A DNA stretch of 64,000 nt, taken from the NCBI GenBank assembly GCA_017443025.1, contig JAFSPG010000018.1:248001-312000 (forward strand), written 5' to 3'. Both the position numbers and the translations under genes were made by a program. Positions within the stretch are counted from its first letter, which is position 1, and every line of letters starts with the position of its first letter. The notes under the pieces were generated by a model that was not told the origin of the DNA, did not search any database, and saw only the letters and a list, made by a program, of their open reading frames with translations. Positions 19,126 through 26,196 of this stretch are shown in pieces. Origin of the DNA: Bacteroidales bacterium (GTDB taxonomy: Bacteria > Bacteroidota > Bacteroidia > Bacteroidales > UBA932).

Positions 19126-19149
19126 CACAAACACTAATCATTTGATAGT

Positions 19150-20403
19150 ATGAAACGCTTCGCTCTACTTACTATTGGGTTCTTACTGTCATCAATTTTA
19201 ACTTCTTGCTCAGAAAGTGCCATGGCAGGTTATTCATCCAACGAACCAAGGAAGACCCTGAATCTCAGCACCAAGAGTGCCGAATTCCTTCGTACGGGCA
19301 CAACTTTTTCCTATGATTTCCTCTCGCGGATCAACGCAGAGAAAAAAACCGATTATGTAATTTCTCCCTTAAGCATGCAGTTCCTGCTGGGGATGATTCT
19401 TGACGGAGCCAAAGGCGAAACAGCCGAGCAAATCTGCAATGTGCTCGGTTATGGAGCCGGCGAAGAAGCCGAGGTCAATGAATTCTGCCTCTCGATGCTT
19501 CAGCAGCTGCCCGACCTTGACTATCTCACAAAACTGTCGCTGGCAAACGCAATCTATGTCGATAACGGATTCCATCTGCTCGACGAATATTGCAAGACCG
19601 TCGAAACGTACTACAACGCCGGAGTCGGCAATCTCGATTTCAATGACCGCAAGGGCTCTGCCGATATCATCAACGCCTGGTGCAGCAAAAACACCAACGG
19701 CCTGATTCCCAAGGTTCTTGACGAAGTCACCCCCGACAATCTCGCCTACCTGCTCAATGCTCTTTATTTCAAGAGCCAGTGGAGCAGCCCCTTCAAGAAG
19801 CAATACACCTGTAAGGAAGATTTCACCGACGAGAAAGGCGTCAAGTCCAGAGTGGACATGATGAAGAAGGAGGGCATGTACAAATACAGCCACAACGATG
19901 TCTGCGAAGTCCTTGAACTCCCATACGGCAAAGGCTCATTTGCAATGACAATCCTTCTCCCGAAGAAGGGTCACAACGTAGCCGAGGTCATCGAAGCCCT
20001 GAAGGCCGACAGAAGTATCGCCTGGCCCGAGAGGCGTCAGGATGTAGATATCTGGCTGCCGAAATTCGAGACCAAGTTCAAGATGAAGATGAACGACATT
20101 CTCTCGGAGATGGGTATGCCTCTGGCCTTCGACAAGAATAAAGCCGATTTCACAAGGATGTCGGAATACGCTCTGGCCTTAAGCTACGTACGCCAGGACG
20201 CCATCATCAAGGTGGATGAAGAGGGTTCTGAGGCCGCAGCGGTTTCGTCGGCCGGCATGATAAAGGCTACGGCAATCCCCAGCGAACCGCTGGTTATCTT
20301 CTTCCGCGCAGATCATCCTTTCCTCTATCTGATTACCGAGACCAGCACCGGTGCCGTTCTTTTCGCCGGACGCTACTCCAACCTTCCCGCCCGGGCAGAA
20401 TAA
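19150..20403 (+). CDS. Serpin-family protease inhibitor, lipoprotein
   Basis: A 417-residue serpin. The signal peptide ends in the lipobox LTSC (Cys20), so it is probably anchored to the outer membrane. Core serpin motifs are present: YVISPLSMQFLLGMILDGA, the shutter-region NALYFKSQW, FTRMSEYALALSYVRQDA and the C-terminal DHPFLYLITE with LFAGRYSNP-like ending. The reactive-centre hinge reads DEEGSEAAAVSSAG (about 356-369), with small residues at P12-P9 as in inhibitory serpins. By counting from the hinge, the scissile bond falls near MIKATA (370-375), suggesting a trypsin-like or elastase-like target. It is monocistronic and divergent from the DUF4838 operon. Confidence 0.94.
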   Translation: MKRFALLTIGFLLSSILTSCSESAMAGYSSNEPRKTLNLSTKSAEFLRTGTTFSYDFLSRINAEKKTDYVISPLSMQFLLGMILDGAKGETAEQICNVLGYGAGEEAEVNEFCLSMLQQLPDLDYLTKLSLANAIYVDNGFHLLDEYCKTVETYYNAGVGNLDFNDRKGSADIINAWCSKNTNGLIPKVLDEVTPDNLAYLLNALYFKSQWSSPFKKQYTCKEDFTDEKGVKSRVDMMKKEGMYKYSHNDVCEVLELPYGKGSFAMTILLPKKGHNVAEVIEALKADRSIAWPERRQDVDIWLPKFETKFKMKMNDILSEMGMPLAFDKNKADFTRMSEYALALSYVRQDAIIKVDEEGSEAAAVSSAGMIKATAIPSEPLVIFFRADHPFLYLITETSTGAVLFAGRYSNLPARAE

Positions 20404-20415
20404 TCGCTCCTTGCC

Positions 20416-20500
20416 TGCCAGGTGGCGCATTTTATGTTCCACTTGCCGGGAAAAGGGCCTAAAACATGTCAGGTGGTGCAGATTCCCGCACCACCTGACA
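20416..20500. repeat. Intergenic 13-bp-arm hairpin with an upstream partial copy
   Basis: Between the convergent serpin and FISUMP genes, TGTCAGGTGGTGC (20467-20479) and GCACCACCTGACA (20488-20500) form a perfect 13-bp inverted repeat with an 8-base loop. A related copy, TGCCAGGTGGCGCA, sits at 20416-20429 (12 of 14 bases identical). There is no T-run after the stem, so it is not a standard intrinsic terminator. It could still end transcription from both sides or be a dispersed palindromic element. Confidence 0.75.
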
Positions 20501-20518
20501 AGTATTTATGCGGAATGC

Positions 20519-21190
20519 TTAGTCCGCGACAGGGCGGATTGAATTGCCTTCGGTGCGGCGTAGAGTTCTATATAAACCGGGACCGTGCTGCTGTTCCATA
20601 TTAAGGCCGTATATATACGACAGAAAATCAGCATCCATTACGAGTTCATCGGAAAGATAGTACCCGTACGCTTCCACGTAACGGTAAGTTGCATTATCGA
20701 CCAAGCCTGAAGCGGGTAGGAAGATGCTGTTTCCGTTTTGGAGGTACTTTATCTCGAACCCCATATGTCCGCCGACACGGGTCCAGGTCCATTGATAATT
20801 CGGATTCGTGTAGGTTGATACAAGTTCCTGAATGTTTTCTTTTGTTGGCATGCGCCAGTTTTTTCCAAGGCGAACGCGCGCAGCGTCATCTTCAGGACGG
20901 AGAAAAGCCGGGCTGCCTTCCTCTTCGATTCCGTAATACTGATACATTCCGTTCTTGACCCATTTGTAGTTTTCGACTGTAAAAGTCGCTTTAGTTGTGG
21001 TTTCGCCCCAGGCATAGTAATCACCTAAATCACCTACGCTGCTGGCTCCAAGATTTCGGTCACTCCATTTTACTGAAAGGCCGATATCAACTGCCTTTAC
21101 TGACGAATAGCCATTGGATGAACTGGACTTACTGCAGGACACGGAAAGAAGCGGCAGAATGACTACTGCCGCAAAGAAGAGTTTCTTCAT
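20519..21190 (-). CDS. Lipoprotein with FISUMP-type domain
   Basis: A 223-residue lipoprotein. The signal peptide ends in a lipobox with Cys19 (LLSVSC), followed by a Ser-rich spacer. The mature part matches the Fibrobacter-succinogenes-major-paralogue-like domain common in Bacteroidales surface proteins: VDIGLSVKWSDRNLGA, GDYYAWGETTTK, LGKNWRMPTKENIQELV and the closing EGNSIRPV. These domains appear in cell-surface proteins and their function is not settled. No clear promoter was seen in the 136 bases upstream, which separate it from mrp. It converges on the serpin gene across the palindromic spacer. Confidence 0.87.
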   Translation of the reverse strand: MKKLFFAAVVILPLLSVSCSKSSSSNGYSSVKAVDIGLSVKWSDRNLGASSVGDLGDYYAWGETTTKATFTVENYKWVKNGMYQYYGIEEEGSPAFLRPEDDAARVRLGKNWRMPTKENIQELVSTYTNPNYQWTWTRVGGHMGFEIKYLQNGNSIFLPASGLVDNATYRYVEAYGYYLSDELVMDADFLSYIYGLNMEQQHGPGLYRTLRRTEGNSIRPVAD

Positions 21191-21326
21191 AATAATTTAC
21201 TTGGCTGATTATAAATTCGTTATACCCACCTCGATTAACGGAATGAGTTTTAGGTCTGGCGGTATTACGTAAAAGTATCATCTCCACAAATATCGTAATT
21301 CCCCACAATTCCGCAAAAAAAAGTTA

Positions 21327-22391
21327 TTACTCCTTTCCAGTTTCCTCGGCAAGGTGCCGGGCAAGGTCGAGGAAGGCGAGGGCGTCGGGGCGCGAAGACA
21401 GCGCCACCGGCTCGCCTGCGTCGCCGCATTCGCGGATTCCCTGCACGAGCGGAATCTGGCCCAGGAGGGGAATCCCGACCTTTTCGGCCATCTTCACTCC
21501 GCCGTCGCGGCCGAAGATGTAGTACTTGTTCTGCGGAAGTTCTTCCGGAGTGAACCAGGCCATATTCTCAACCAGACCGAAGAGTTTGCGCGAGACTTTC
21601 TCGTTGCGGAAAAGATCTATACCCTTTTCGACATCAGACAGGGCTACCGCCTGAGGTGTCGTGACTATTACCGCACCCTCCATCGGGATATCGTTCACAA
21701 GACTGATGTGAATATCTCCGGTTCCGGGGGGCATATCTATAAGAAGAAAATCTAGCACTCCCCAGCGTACCTGCAGTATCATCTGCTTTAGGGCGTTGCA
21801 GGCCATGGGGCCGCGCCAGATAAGCGCCTGCCCGGCCTGGGCGAAATAACCGATTGACATCCACTTGACGCCGAACTTCTCTATCGGCAGCATCACCGTC
21901 TTGCCATCCTCCTCCATTGCTCCGGGAACGGCATCTTCCGTGCCCGTCATGATGGGAATCGACGGCCCGTACACGTCTGCGTCGGCAAGACCGACCTTAT
22001 ATCCAAGCCGGGCTAGGGCGACGGCAAGGTTTACCGATACGGTGGATTTGCCAACGCCTCCCTTACCTGAAGCTATGCCGATAATATGTCTTACGTTGGT
22101 CAGTTCGTCGAGCGTCAGGTCGTTGACCGAAGGCTTTTTCTCGCGCGGAGCGGAAACTTCGGTCTTTACGACAATCTCCGTCCCGGCAGGGAGAGCACGG
22201 TAAAGCGCAGCCCGGACGCTGCCGGAAAGGTATTCTGCGAGAGGATCGCGGCGGGCGGGGAACAGCAGCTGCACCTCAACCTTGCCGGGCTCTTCCTTTA
22301 TGTCGCCTACCATCCCGAGCTCGACCACGCTGCGGTCGTCGCGCCCGGGGTGAAGGACGGTTTTAAGTATTTCTATTATCTCTTCTCTCAT
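21327..22391 (-). CDS. mrp: Mrp/NBP35-family iron-sulfur carrier ATPase
   Basis: A 354-residue P-loop ATPase of the Mrp/ApbC family, which carries or inserts Fe-S clusters into client apoproteins. An N-terminal MIP18/DUF59 domain covers about residues 1-80, and the deviant Walker A motif GKGGVGKSTVSVNLA follows at about 107-121. Other motifs are DADVYGPSIPIMTG, IDMPPGTGDIHISL and LVENMAWFTPEE. The CxxC cluster-binding motif of E. coli Mrp is not present, as is common in this phylum, so cluster binding must use other ligands. The start overlaps the S46 peptidase stop by four bases (ATGA). Confidence 0.93.
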   Translation of the reverse strand: MREEIIEILKTVLHPGRDDRSVVELGMVGDIKEEPGKVEVQLLFPARRDPLAEYLSGSVRAALYRALPAGTEIVVKTEVSAPREKKPSVNDLTLDELTNVRHIIGIASGKGGVGKSTVSVNLAVALARLGYKVGLADADVYGPSIPIMTGTEDAVPGAMEEDGKTVMLPIEKFGVKWMSIGYFAQAGQALIWRGPMACNALKQMILQVRWGVLDFLLIDMPPGTGDIHISLVNDIPMEGAVIVTTPQAVALSDVEKGIDLFRNEKVSRKLFGLVENMAWFTPEELPQNKYYIFGRDGGVKMAEKVGIPLLGQIPLVQGIRECGDAGEPVALSSRPDALAFLDLARHLAEETGKE

Positions 22392-24544
22392 TTCCTGACG
22401 ATGTCGAGTTCTTTAAGGAGATGGCTTGCGCCGCCAATCTTATCCATCATGAAGAGGACGTAGCGGATATCTACGCATATACACCTCTGGAGCTGGGGTT
22501 CGAACATGACGTCGCTCGACATCGACTCCCAGTTGCCATCGAAGGCCAGGCCGATAAGTTCGCCTTTAGCGTTCAGCACGGGGCTGCCGGAGTTGCCACC
22601 GGTGATGTCGTTGTTGGTAAGGAAGCAGGTGGGGAGCTTGCCGTCTGCGTTGGCATACTGGCCGAAATCTTTGGCCGCCCAGGCTTCTTTTACCTTAGCA
22701 GGCACCTTGAATTCATAATTTGAAGGGTCTTCCTTTTCAATCACGCCGTCAAGGGTAGTATAGTGCTTGTACCAGACACCATCCTTGGGAGAATAACCTC
22801 CGACCTTTCCGTAGGTAAGGCGCATCGTGAAGTTGGCGTCAGGGTATGACGGCTTGCCGGCCTGCCACTCCAGAAGGCCTCCGGCAAAGGCTTTCGAGGC
22901 CGCAGCTATGGCGTCTGCGTCGAGATTGGCATAATGCATCTTGTCGCGGTACAGCTTCATGGTTGCATCGTAGAGTACCTGTGCGGGATCATCTGCCGCA
23001 GGCCAGGCACCCTCTCCGAGTTTTGTAAAATTCTCGGCGGAGGCAAAAACCGAATTGGCAAAGAGACTTTCAACATAGGCGGGTATATCCAAAGTTGCGA
23101 AGTCAACTCCTTCGATTGCGGGATAATTCTCAGGAGCGGCCTGTTCACGATAATACTCGAGCATCCTTACGGTAATCTGCTTTTCGAGTTCCACGTCGTA
23201 ATCCTTGTAGGCGGCCTTTGCTGCAGCTACGCCCTTGGCAAGGGCAGCAGTCGAATCACTCCCGCTGCGGAAAGCGCGCTGGGAGGCACGGTTAAATCCG
23301 CCAAGCACCCCGAGGGGTCCTATCCTGACAAGGGTTTCCCTGATGAGGGTTCCCTCCTTGACCGGTTTGGTGCGAAGTCCGGTAAGCATGGCAATGTCTT
23401 CAAGGGCGGAACCGTATTTCTTTTCGCGGGCCGGGCTCTGGCTTACCCACTGGGTAAAGGCGGCCTCTTTCTCCTTCTCGCGGCCGATGATGTTCAGTTT
23501 TTCGAAAGCGAGTTTCTCGCCCTGCCATTTCTTCCAGGCATTTGAAGAACTTGCATATTTGCTGGCATACTGGAGACGAATCTTCGGGTCGGACTCCATT
23601 CCGCGGCGCATTACCTCCTGACGGGCGGTACGGGCGCCTACGGCCACCATGAATCCGTCAATCATAGACTCCAGCTGTGCAGCGGTCTGGAACCTCTGGG
23701 TGCGGCCGGGATAGCCCATTATGAAGGAGAAATCGCCGTCCTTTACACCTGCCAGGGAAATCTTAAGGGATTTTTTGGGGTGATAGGGGACATTATCCTT
23801 CGAGTATGCGGCCGGCTCGTTGTCTGCACCAGCATAAATGCGGAACATGGAGAAGTCGCCGGTGTGGCGGGGCCACATCCAGTTATCGGTTTCTCCGCCA
23901 AATTTGCCTACTGATGCCGGAGGAGCGCCTACGAAACGCACGTCGCGATATACCTTGTACACGATGAGGTAATGGACATTCTCGTTGTAGAAGCCCTGGA
24001 TGAGAACTTCGCAGCCGGGGTGGTCGGCTTTTGCCTCGGAAATAAGCTTGTCGCTTGCTTCTTTGCGGGCCTTTTCGGCTGAATCATCGTCATTTGTAAG
24101 CTCAAGGGCCTTGGCGGCTGCCGTTTCAATTACGGATGTAACGTCGGTAAGGCTCTCGAGGAAAGTGACTGTGAGCCCCGGAGCGGGGATTTCTTCCTCG
24201 CGGGACATAGCCCAGAAGCCATCTTCAAGATAGTTATGCTCAGGGGAAGAAAGGCTCTGGATTGTGCCGTAGCCGCAGTGATGGTTGGTTACGAGCAGGC
24301 CTTCGCCGGAAATCACCTCTCCGGTGCAGCCGCCGCCGAACTGCACTATGGCATCCTTCAGGGAAGAATGATTGATGCTGTAGATATCCTCGGCCGAGAG
24401 TTTGCAGCCAAGGGCCTTCATTGATTTGATGTTCATTTTCTGCAGAAGCGGAAGCATCCACATTCCTTCGTCGGCCTTTACCGGGGCCGAAATTACCATT
24501 GCGGCCAGAATGGCCAGGATGGAGGTCTTGAAAATTCGTTTCAT
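22388..24544 (-). CDS. S46-family dipeptidyl-peptidase (DPP7-like)
   Basis: A 718-residue secreted serine exopeptidase that releases dipeptides from peptide N termini in the periplasm. A signal peptide (to about residue 24) is followed by DEGMWMLPLL, the usual S46 start. The triad is visible: His in LLVTNHHCGYG (about 88-89), Asp in GGETDNWMWPRHTGDF, and Ser in DITGGNSGSPVLN. The residue 18 places after the Ser is Gly (LAFDGNWE), the DPP7 state; DPP11 enzymes have Arg there and take Asp/Glu. So a hydrophobic P1 preference is likely. It is co-transcribed with mrp (four-base overlap) and rnhB (18-base gap). Confidence 0.94.
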   Translation of the reverse strand: MKRIFKTSILAILAAMVISAPVKADEGMWMLPLLQKMNIKSMKALGCKLSAEDIYSINHSSLKDAIVQFGGGCTGEVISGEGLLVTNHHCGYGTIQSLSSPEHNYLEDGFWAMSREEEIPAPGLTVTFLESLTDVTSVIETAAAKALELTNDDDSAEKARKEASDKLISEAKADHPGCEVLIQGFYNENVHYLIVYKVYRDVRFVGAPPASVGKFGGETDNWMWPRHTGDFSMFRIYAGADNEPAAYSKDNVPYHPKKSLKISLAGVKDGDFSFIMGYPGRTQRFQTAAQLESMIDGFMVAVGARTARQEVMRRGMESDPKIRLQYASKYASSSNAWKKWQGEKLAFEKLNIIGREKEKEAAFTQWVSQSPAREKKYGSALEDIAMLTGLRTKPVKEGTLIRETLVRIGPLGVLGGFNRASQRAFRSGSDSTAALAKGVAAAKAAYKDYDVELEKQITVRMLEYYREQAAPENYPAIEGVDFATLDIPAYVESLFANSVFASAENFTKLGEGAWPAADDPAQVLYDATMKLYRDKMHYANLDADAIAAASKAFAGGLLEWQAGKPSYPDANFTMRLTYGKVGGYSPKDGVWYKHYTTLDGVIEKEDPSNYEFKVPAKVKEAWAAKDFGQYANADGKLPTCFLTNNDITGGNSGSPVLNAKGELIGLAFDGNWESMSSDVMFEPQLQRCICVDIRYVLFMMDKIGGASHLLKELDIVRK

Positions 24545-24562
24545 ATAATAACTGTTTATTGA

Positions 24563-25180
24563 TTAATCGAAAAGGGTTGGTTCGAGTTCTTTGGGATGGA
24601 AGGATTGACGGTGATACGGGGTCAGTCCGAATTCCTTTATTGCGACGATGTGCTCCGGGGTGGGGTATCCCATATTCTTTTCCCAGCCGTATTGGGGATA
24701 CTCTTTGGCGATTTTGCACATATATTCGTCGCGCCAGGTCTTCGCCAGGACCGATGCCGCCGCGATGCTGGCATAGGTGGCATCGCCGTGTACGACTGTT
24801 TCATAGCGGTATCCGTCGAAAGGCCGGAACTTGTTGCCGTCGATGAGCAACAGCTGAGGCTTAAGGGAAAGCCGCCGCACTGCCCTCTGCATTCCGGTGA
24901 TGGAGGCGGAAAGTATGTTGATTTTGTCTATTTCCTCGGGGCTGACCATCTCCACGGCCCAGGCCAGGGCCTCTTTTTCAATTATCGGGCGAAGGGTTTC
25001 GCGCTCCCTGGCTGTCATTTTTTTCGAATCGTTCAGCAGCGGATGGTGAAAGTCACGCGGCAGGATTACCGCGGCGGCTGCCACCGGGCCGGCCAGAGGG
25101 CCGCGGCCCGCCTCGTCGCAGCCGGCCTCGATGAGGTCGGGGGTCATTGCAATACGCAGAGAGGGGGCTGATTTTCGCAT
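24563..25180 (-). CDS. rnhB: Ribonuclease HII
   Basis: A 205-residue RNase HII, which removes ribonucleotides and RNA from RNA-DNA hybrids. Active-site acids are visible in AGCDEAGRGPLAGPV (Asp, Glu), LLLIDGNK (Asp) and HGDATYASIAAASVLAKTWRD (Asp). The C-terminal signature YGWEKNMGYPTPEH and the final HRQSFHP are typical. The ATG at 25180 was chosen; a second ATG 11 codons later would also keep the fold. It is first of, or joins, the rnhB-S46-mrp transcript; the XRE gene lies 41 bases upstream. Confidence 0.96.
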   Translation of the reverse strand: MRKSAPSLRIAMTPDLIEAGCDEAGRGPLAGPVAAAAVILPRDFHHPLLNDSKKMTARERETLRPIIEKEALAWAVEMVSPEEIDKINILSASITGMQRAVRRLSLKPQLLLIDGNKFRPFDGYRYETVVHGDATYASIAAASVLAKTWRDEYMCKIAKEYPQYGWEKNMGYPTPEHIVAIKEFGLTPYHRQSFHPKELEPTLFD

Positions 25181-25221
25181 ACCGGTTATTATTCGATGGA
25201 ACCGAATGCGAAAATACGTAA

Positions 25222-25668
25222 TTATTTTGAATTTTTCTCCTGAAGTTCCCGGTTCTGTGCTTTCAAGAATCCTATAAGGTCCGTTTTGTCCTGAATGATA
25301 TTCTCGAGCACGCGGATTCTTTCGGCCTGGGAGTCAACTTCCACCTGAAGTTGTTCATTTTGTTTCCTGACCTCTTCGAGCGTTCTGTCAAAACGGTTCC
25401 CGTATGCGGCTTTGATATCGCTCAGGTGAGGATTTGTGTCGGGGCTTGAAGGATCGTAGCCGAGCAGCAGTTCTTCGATTGTGCAGTGCAGTTCACGACA
25501 AATAGCCGGAAGATGAGGGTTAATCATCATCGTGGCGCCGGATTCAATATTCCGATAGGTGTTTCGGTCGATATTGACTTTTTCAGCAAGGGCCGCCTGC
25601 GTGAGATTTTCCTGTTTACGCCTGGCGGCCAGATTGGCCTTGATTGTTTTATCGTACTCGTTTGCCAT
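25222..25668 (-). CDS. XRE-family HTH regulator with coiled-coil tail
   Basis: A 148-residue protein. Residues about 8-70 form an HTH_3 domain (LTQAALAEKVNIDRNTYRNIESG). Residues about 95-145 form an acidic coiled coil (heptads of Leu/Ile/Val within EVRKQNEQLQVEVDSQ), which would dimerise it. Nothing in the sequence names a ligand or target. Two imperfect 20-bp repeats in the divergent spacer to its right (25764-25801) are candidate operators for autoregulation. Its predicted -7 box is at 25691-25698. Confidence 0.88.
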   Translation of the reverse strand: MANEYDKTIKANLAARRKQENLTQAALAEKVNIDRNTYRNIESGATMMINPHLPAICRELHCTIEELLLGYDPSSPDTNPHLSDIKAAYGNRFDRTLEEVRKQNEQLQVEVDSQAERIRVLENIIQDKTDLIGFLKAQNRELQEKNSK

Positions 25669-25690
25669 AAAAACTATGCTTCGTTCTGCA

Positions 25691-25698
25691 CAAATTTA
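25691..25698 (-). promoter_or_regulatory. Predicted -7 box of the XRE regulator
   Basis: On the minus strand it reads TAAATTTG, a perfect TAnnTTTG, 22 bases upstream of the ATG at 25668. No -33 TTG is seen at the expected spacing, which fits a regulated promoter. Confidence 0.45.
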
Positions 25699-25753
25699 CC
25701 GGGCACGACCATATTATTTTGGCGCGTTTTTCTAAGCAAAGCAACGATATTAT

Positions 25754-25811
25754 ATGCATCAAAACATAAGAATCGTAAAAAAAACATAAAAAACGTAAAA
25801 ATTTTATGCAT
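25754..25811. repeat. Paired 20-bp repeats flanked by ATGCAT, candidate operator
   Basis: ACATAAGAATCGTAAAAA (25764-25781) and ACATAAAAAACGTAAAAA (25784-25801) are two direct repeats exactly 20 bases apart, about two helical turns. The palindrome ATGCAT stands on each side (25754-25759, 25806-25811). They lie between the divergent XRE gene and a small plus-strand ORF. AT-rich bias explains part of the likeness, but the phasing is striking. Confidence 0.5.
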
Positions 25812-25827
25812 TTGGAGCAAACTTTTC

Positions 25828-25858
25828 TTGACAGGGCCGTCAAATAGGGCAAGATTTG
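25828..25858 (+). promoter_or_regulatory. Predicted promoter of the 82-residue ORF
   Basis: TTG at 25828-25830, a 20-base gap, then AAGATTTG at 25851-25858 (one mismatch to TAnnTTTG). The ATG at 25880 lies 21 bases beyond. This favours the ATG over a TTG at 25856. Confidence 0.4.
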
Positions 25859-25879
25859 CACAACAAAAACCATATCATT

Positions 25880-26128
25880 ATGAAAGCCTCTGCGATTGAA
25901 AAAAAATTTGAACTGCTAAGCCGTATGATGGAAGAAGATTTCATATATCTCGCTCCCGATATCGGCTTTGACGGCGCCTGTCTCATCATCGGCGCCGACC
26001 CACGTAAAATGAACGACTATGCCCTCCGGACCTTCGGAATTAGCGGTTCCGGGATTTTTACGGCCTACCGCTCTTCCTACAGGCGGCGCTTGTTTAATAA
26101 ATACCGCCGCGGTGTTGTTATTGAGTGA
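25880..26128 (+). CDS. Small protein of unknown function, upstream of the EF-G paralogue
   Basis: An 82-residue basic protein, not confidently assigned to any family. The middle part (YLAPDIGFDGACLIIGADP, then NDYALRTFGISGSGIFTAYR) resembles one helix-turn-helix half of an AraC-type domain, with the small-residue turn and the FG-S-x-F-x-YR spacing, but this is a weak resemblance. The C terminus is Arg-rich (SSYRRRLFNKYRR). It lies between the XRE regulator and the EF-G paralogue, whose own promoter begins inside the end of this ORF. It has its own plausible promoter and an ATG start. Confidence 0.65.
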   Translation: MKASAIEKKFELLSRMMEEDFIYLAPDIGFDGACLIIGADPRKMNDYALRTFGISGSGIFTAYRSSYRRRLFNKYRRGVVIE

Positions 26129-26145
26129 TTATTTTAGTAGATTTG
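26115..26145 (+). promoter_or_regulatory. Predicted promoter of the EF-G paralogue
   Basis: TTG at 26115-26117, a 20-base gap, then TAGATTTG at 26138-26145, the best-spaced -33/-7 match in the window. The -33 box lies inside the end of the 82-residue ORF. The leader to the ATG at 26197 would be about 45 bases. Confidence 0.6.
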
Positions 26146-26196
26146 CAGGCTATCTTCATCGAACTGAAAGCAAATATTCAAAATACAATAACAAAT

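Noticed and set aside
19064-19141. 26-residue extension of the DUF4838 protein
   Set aside because: It would hide the signal peptide and cover the divergent promoter region.
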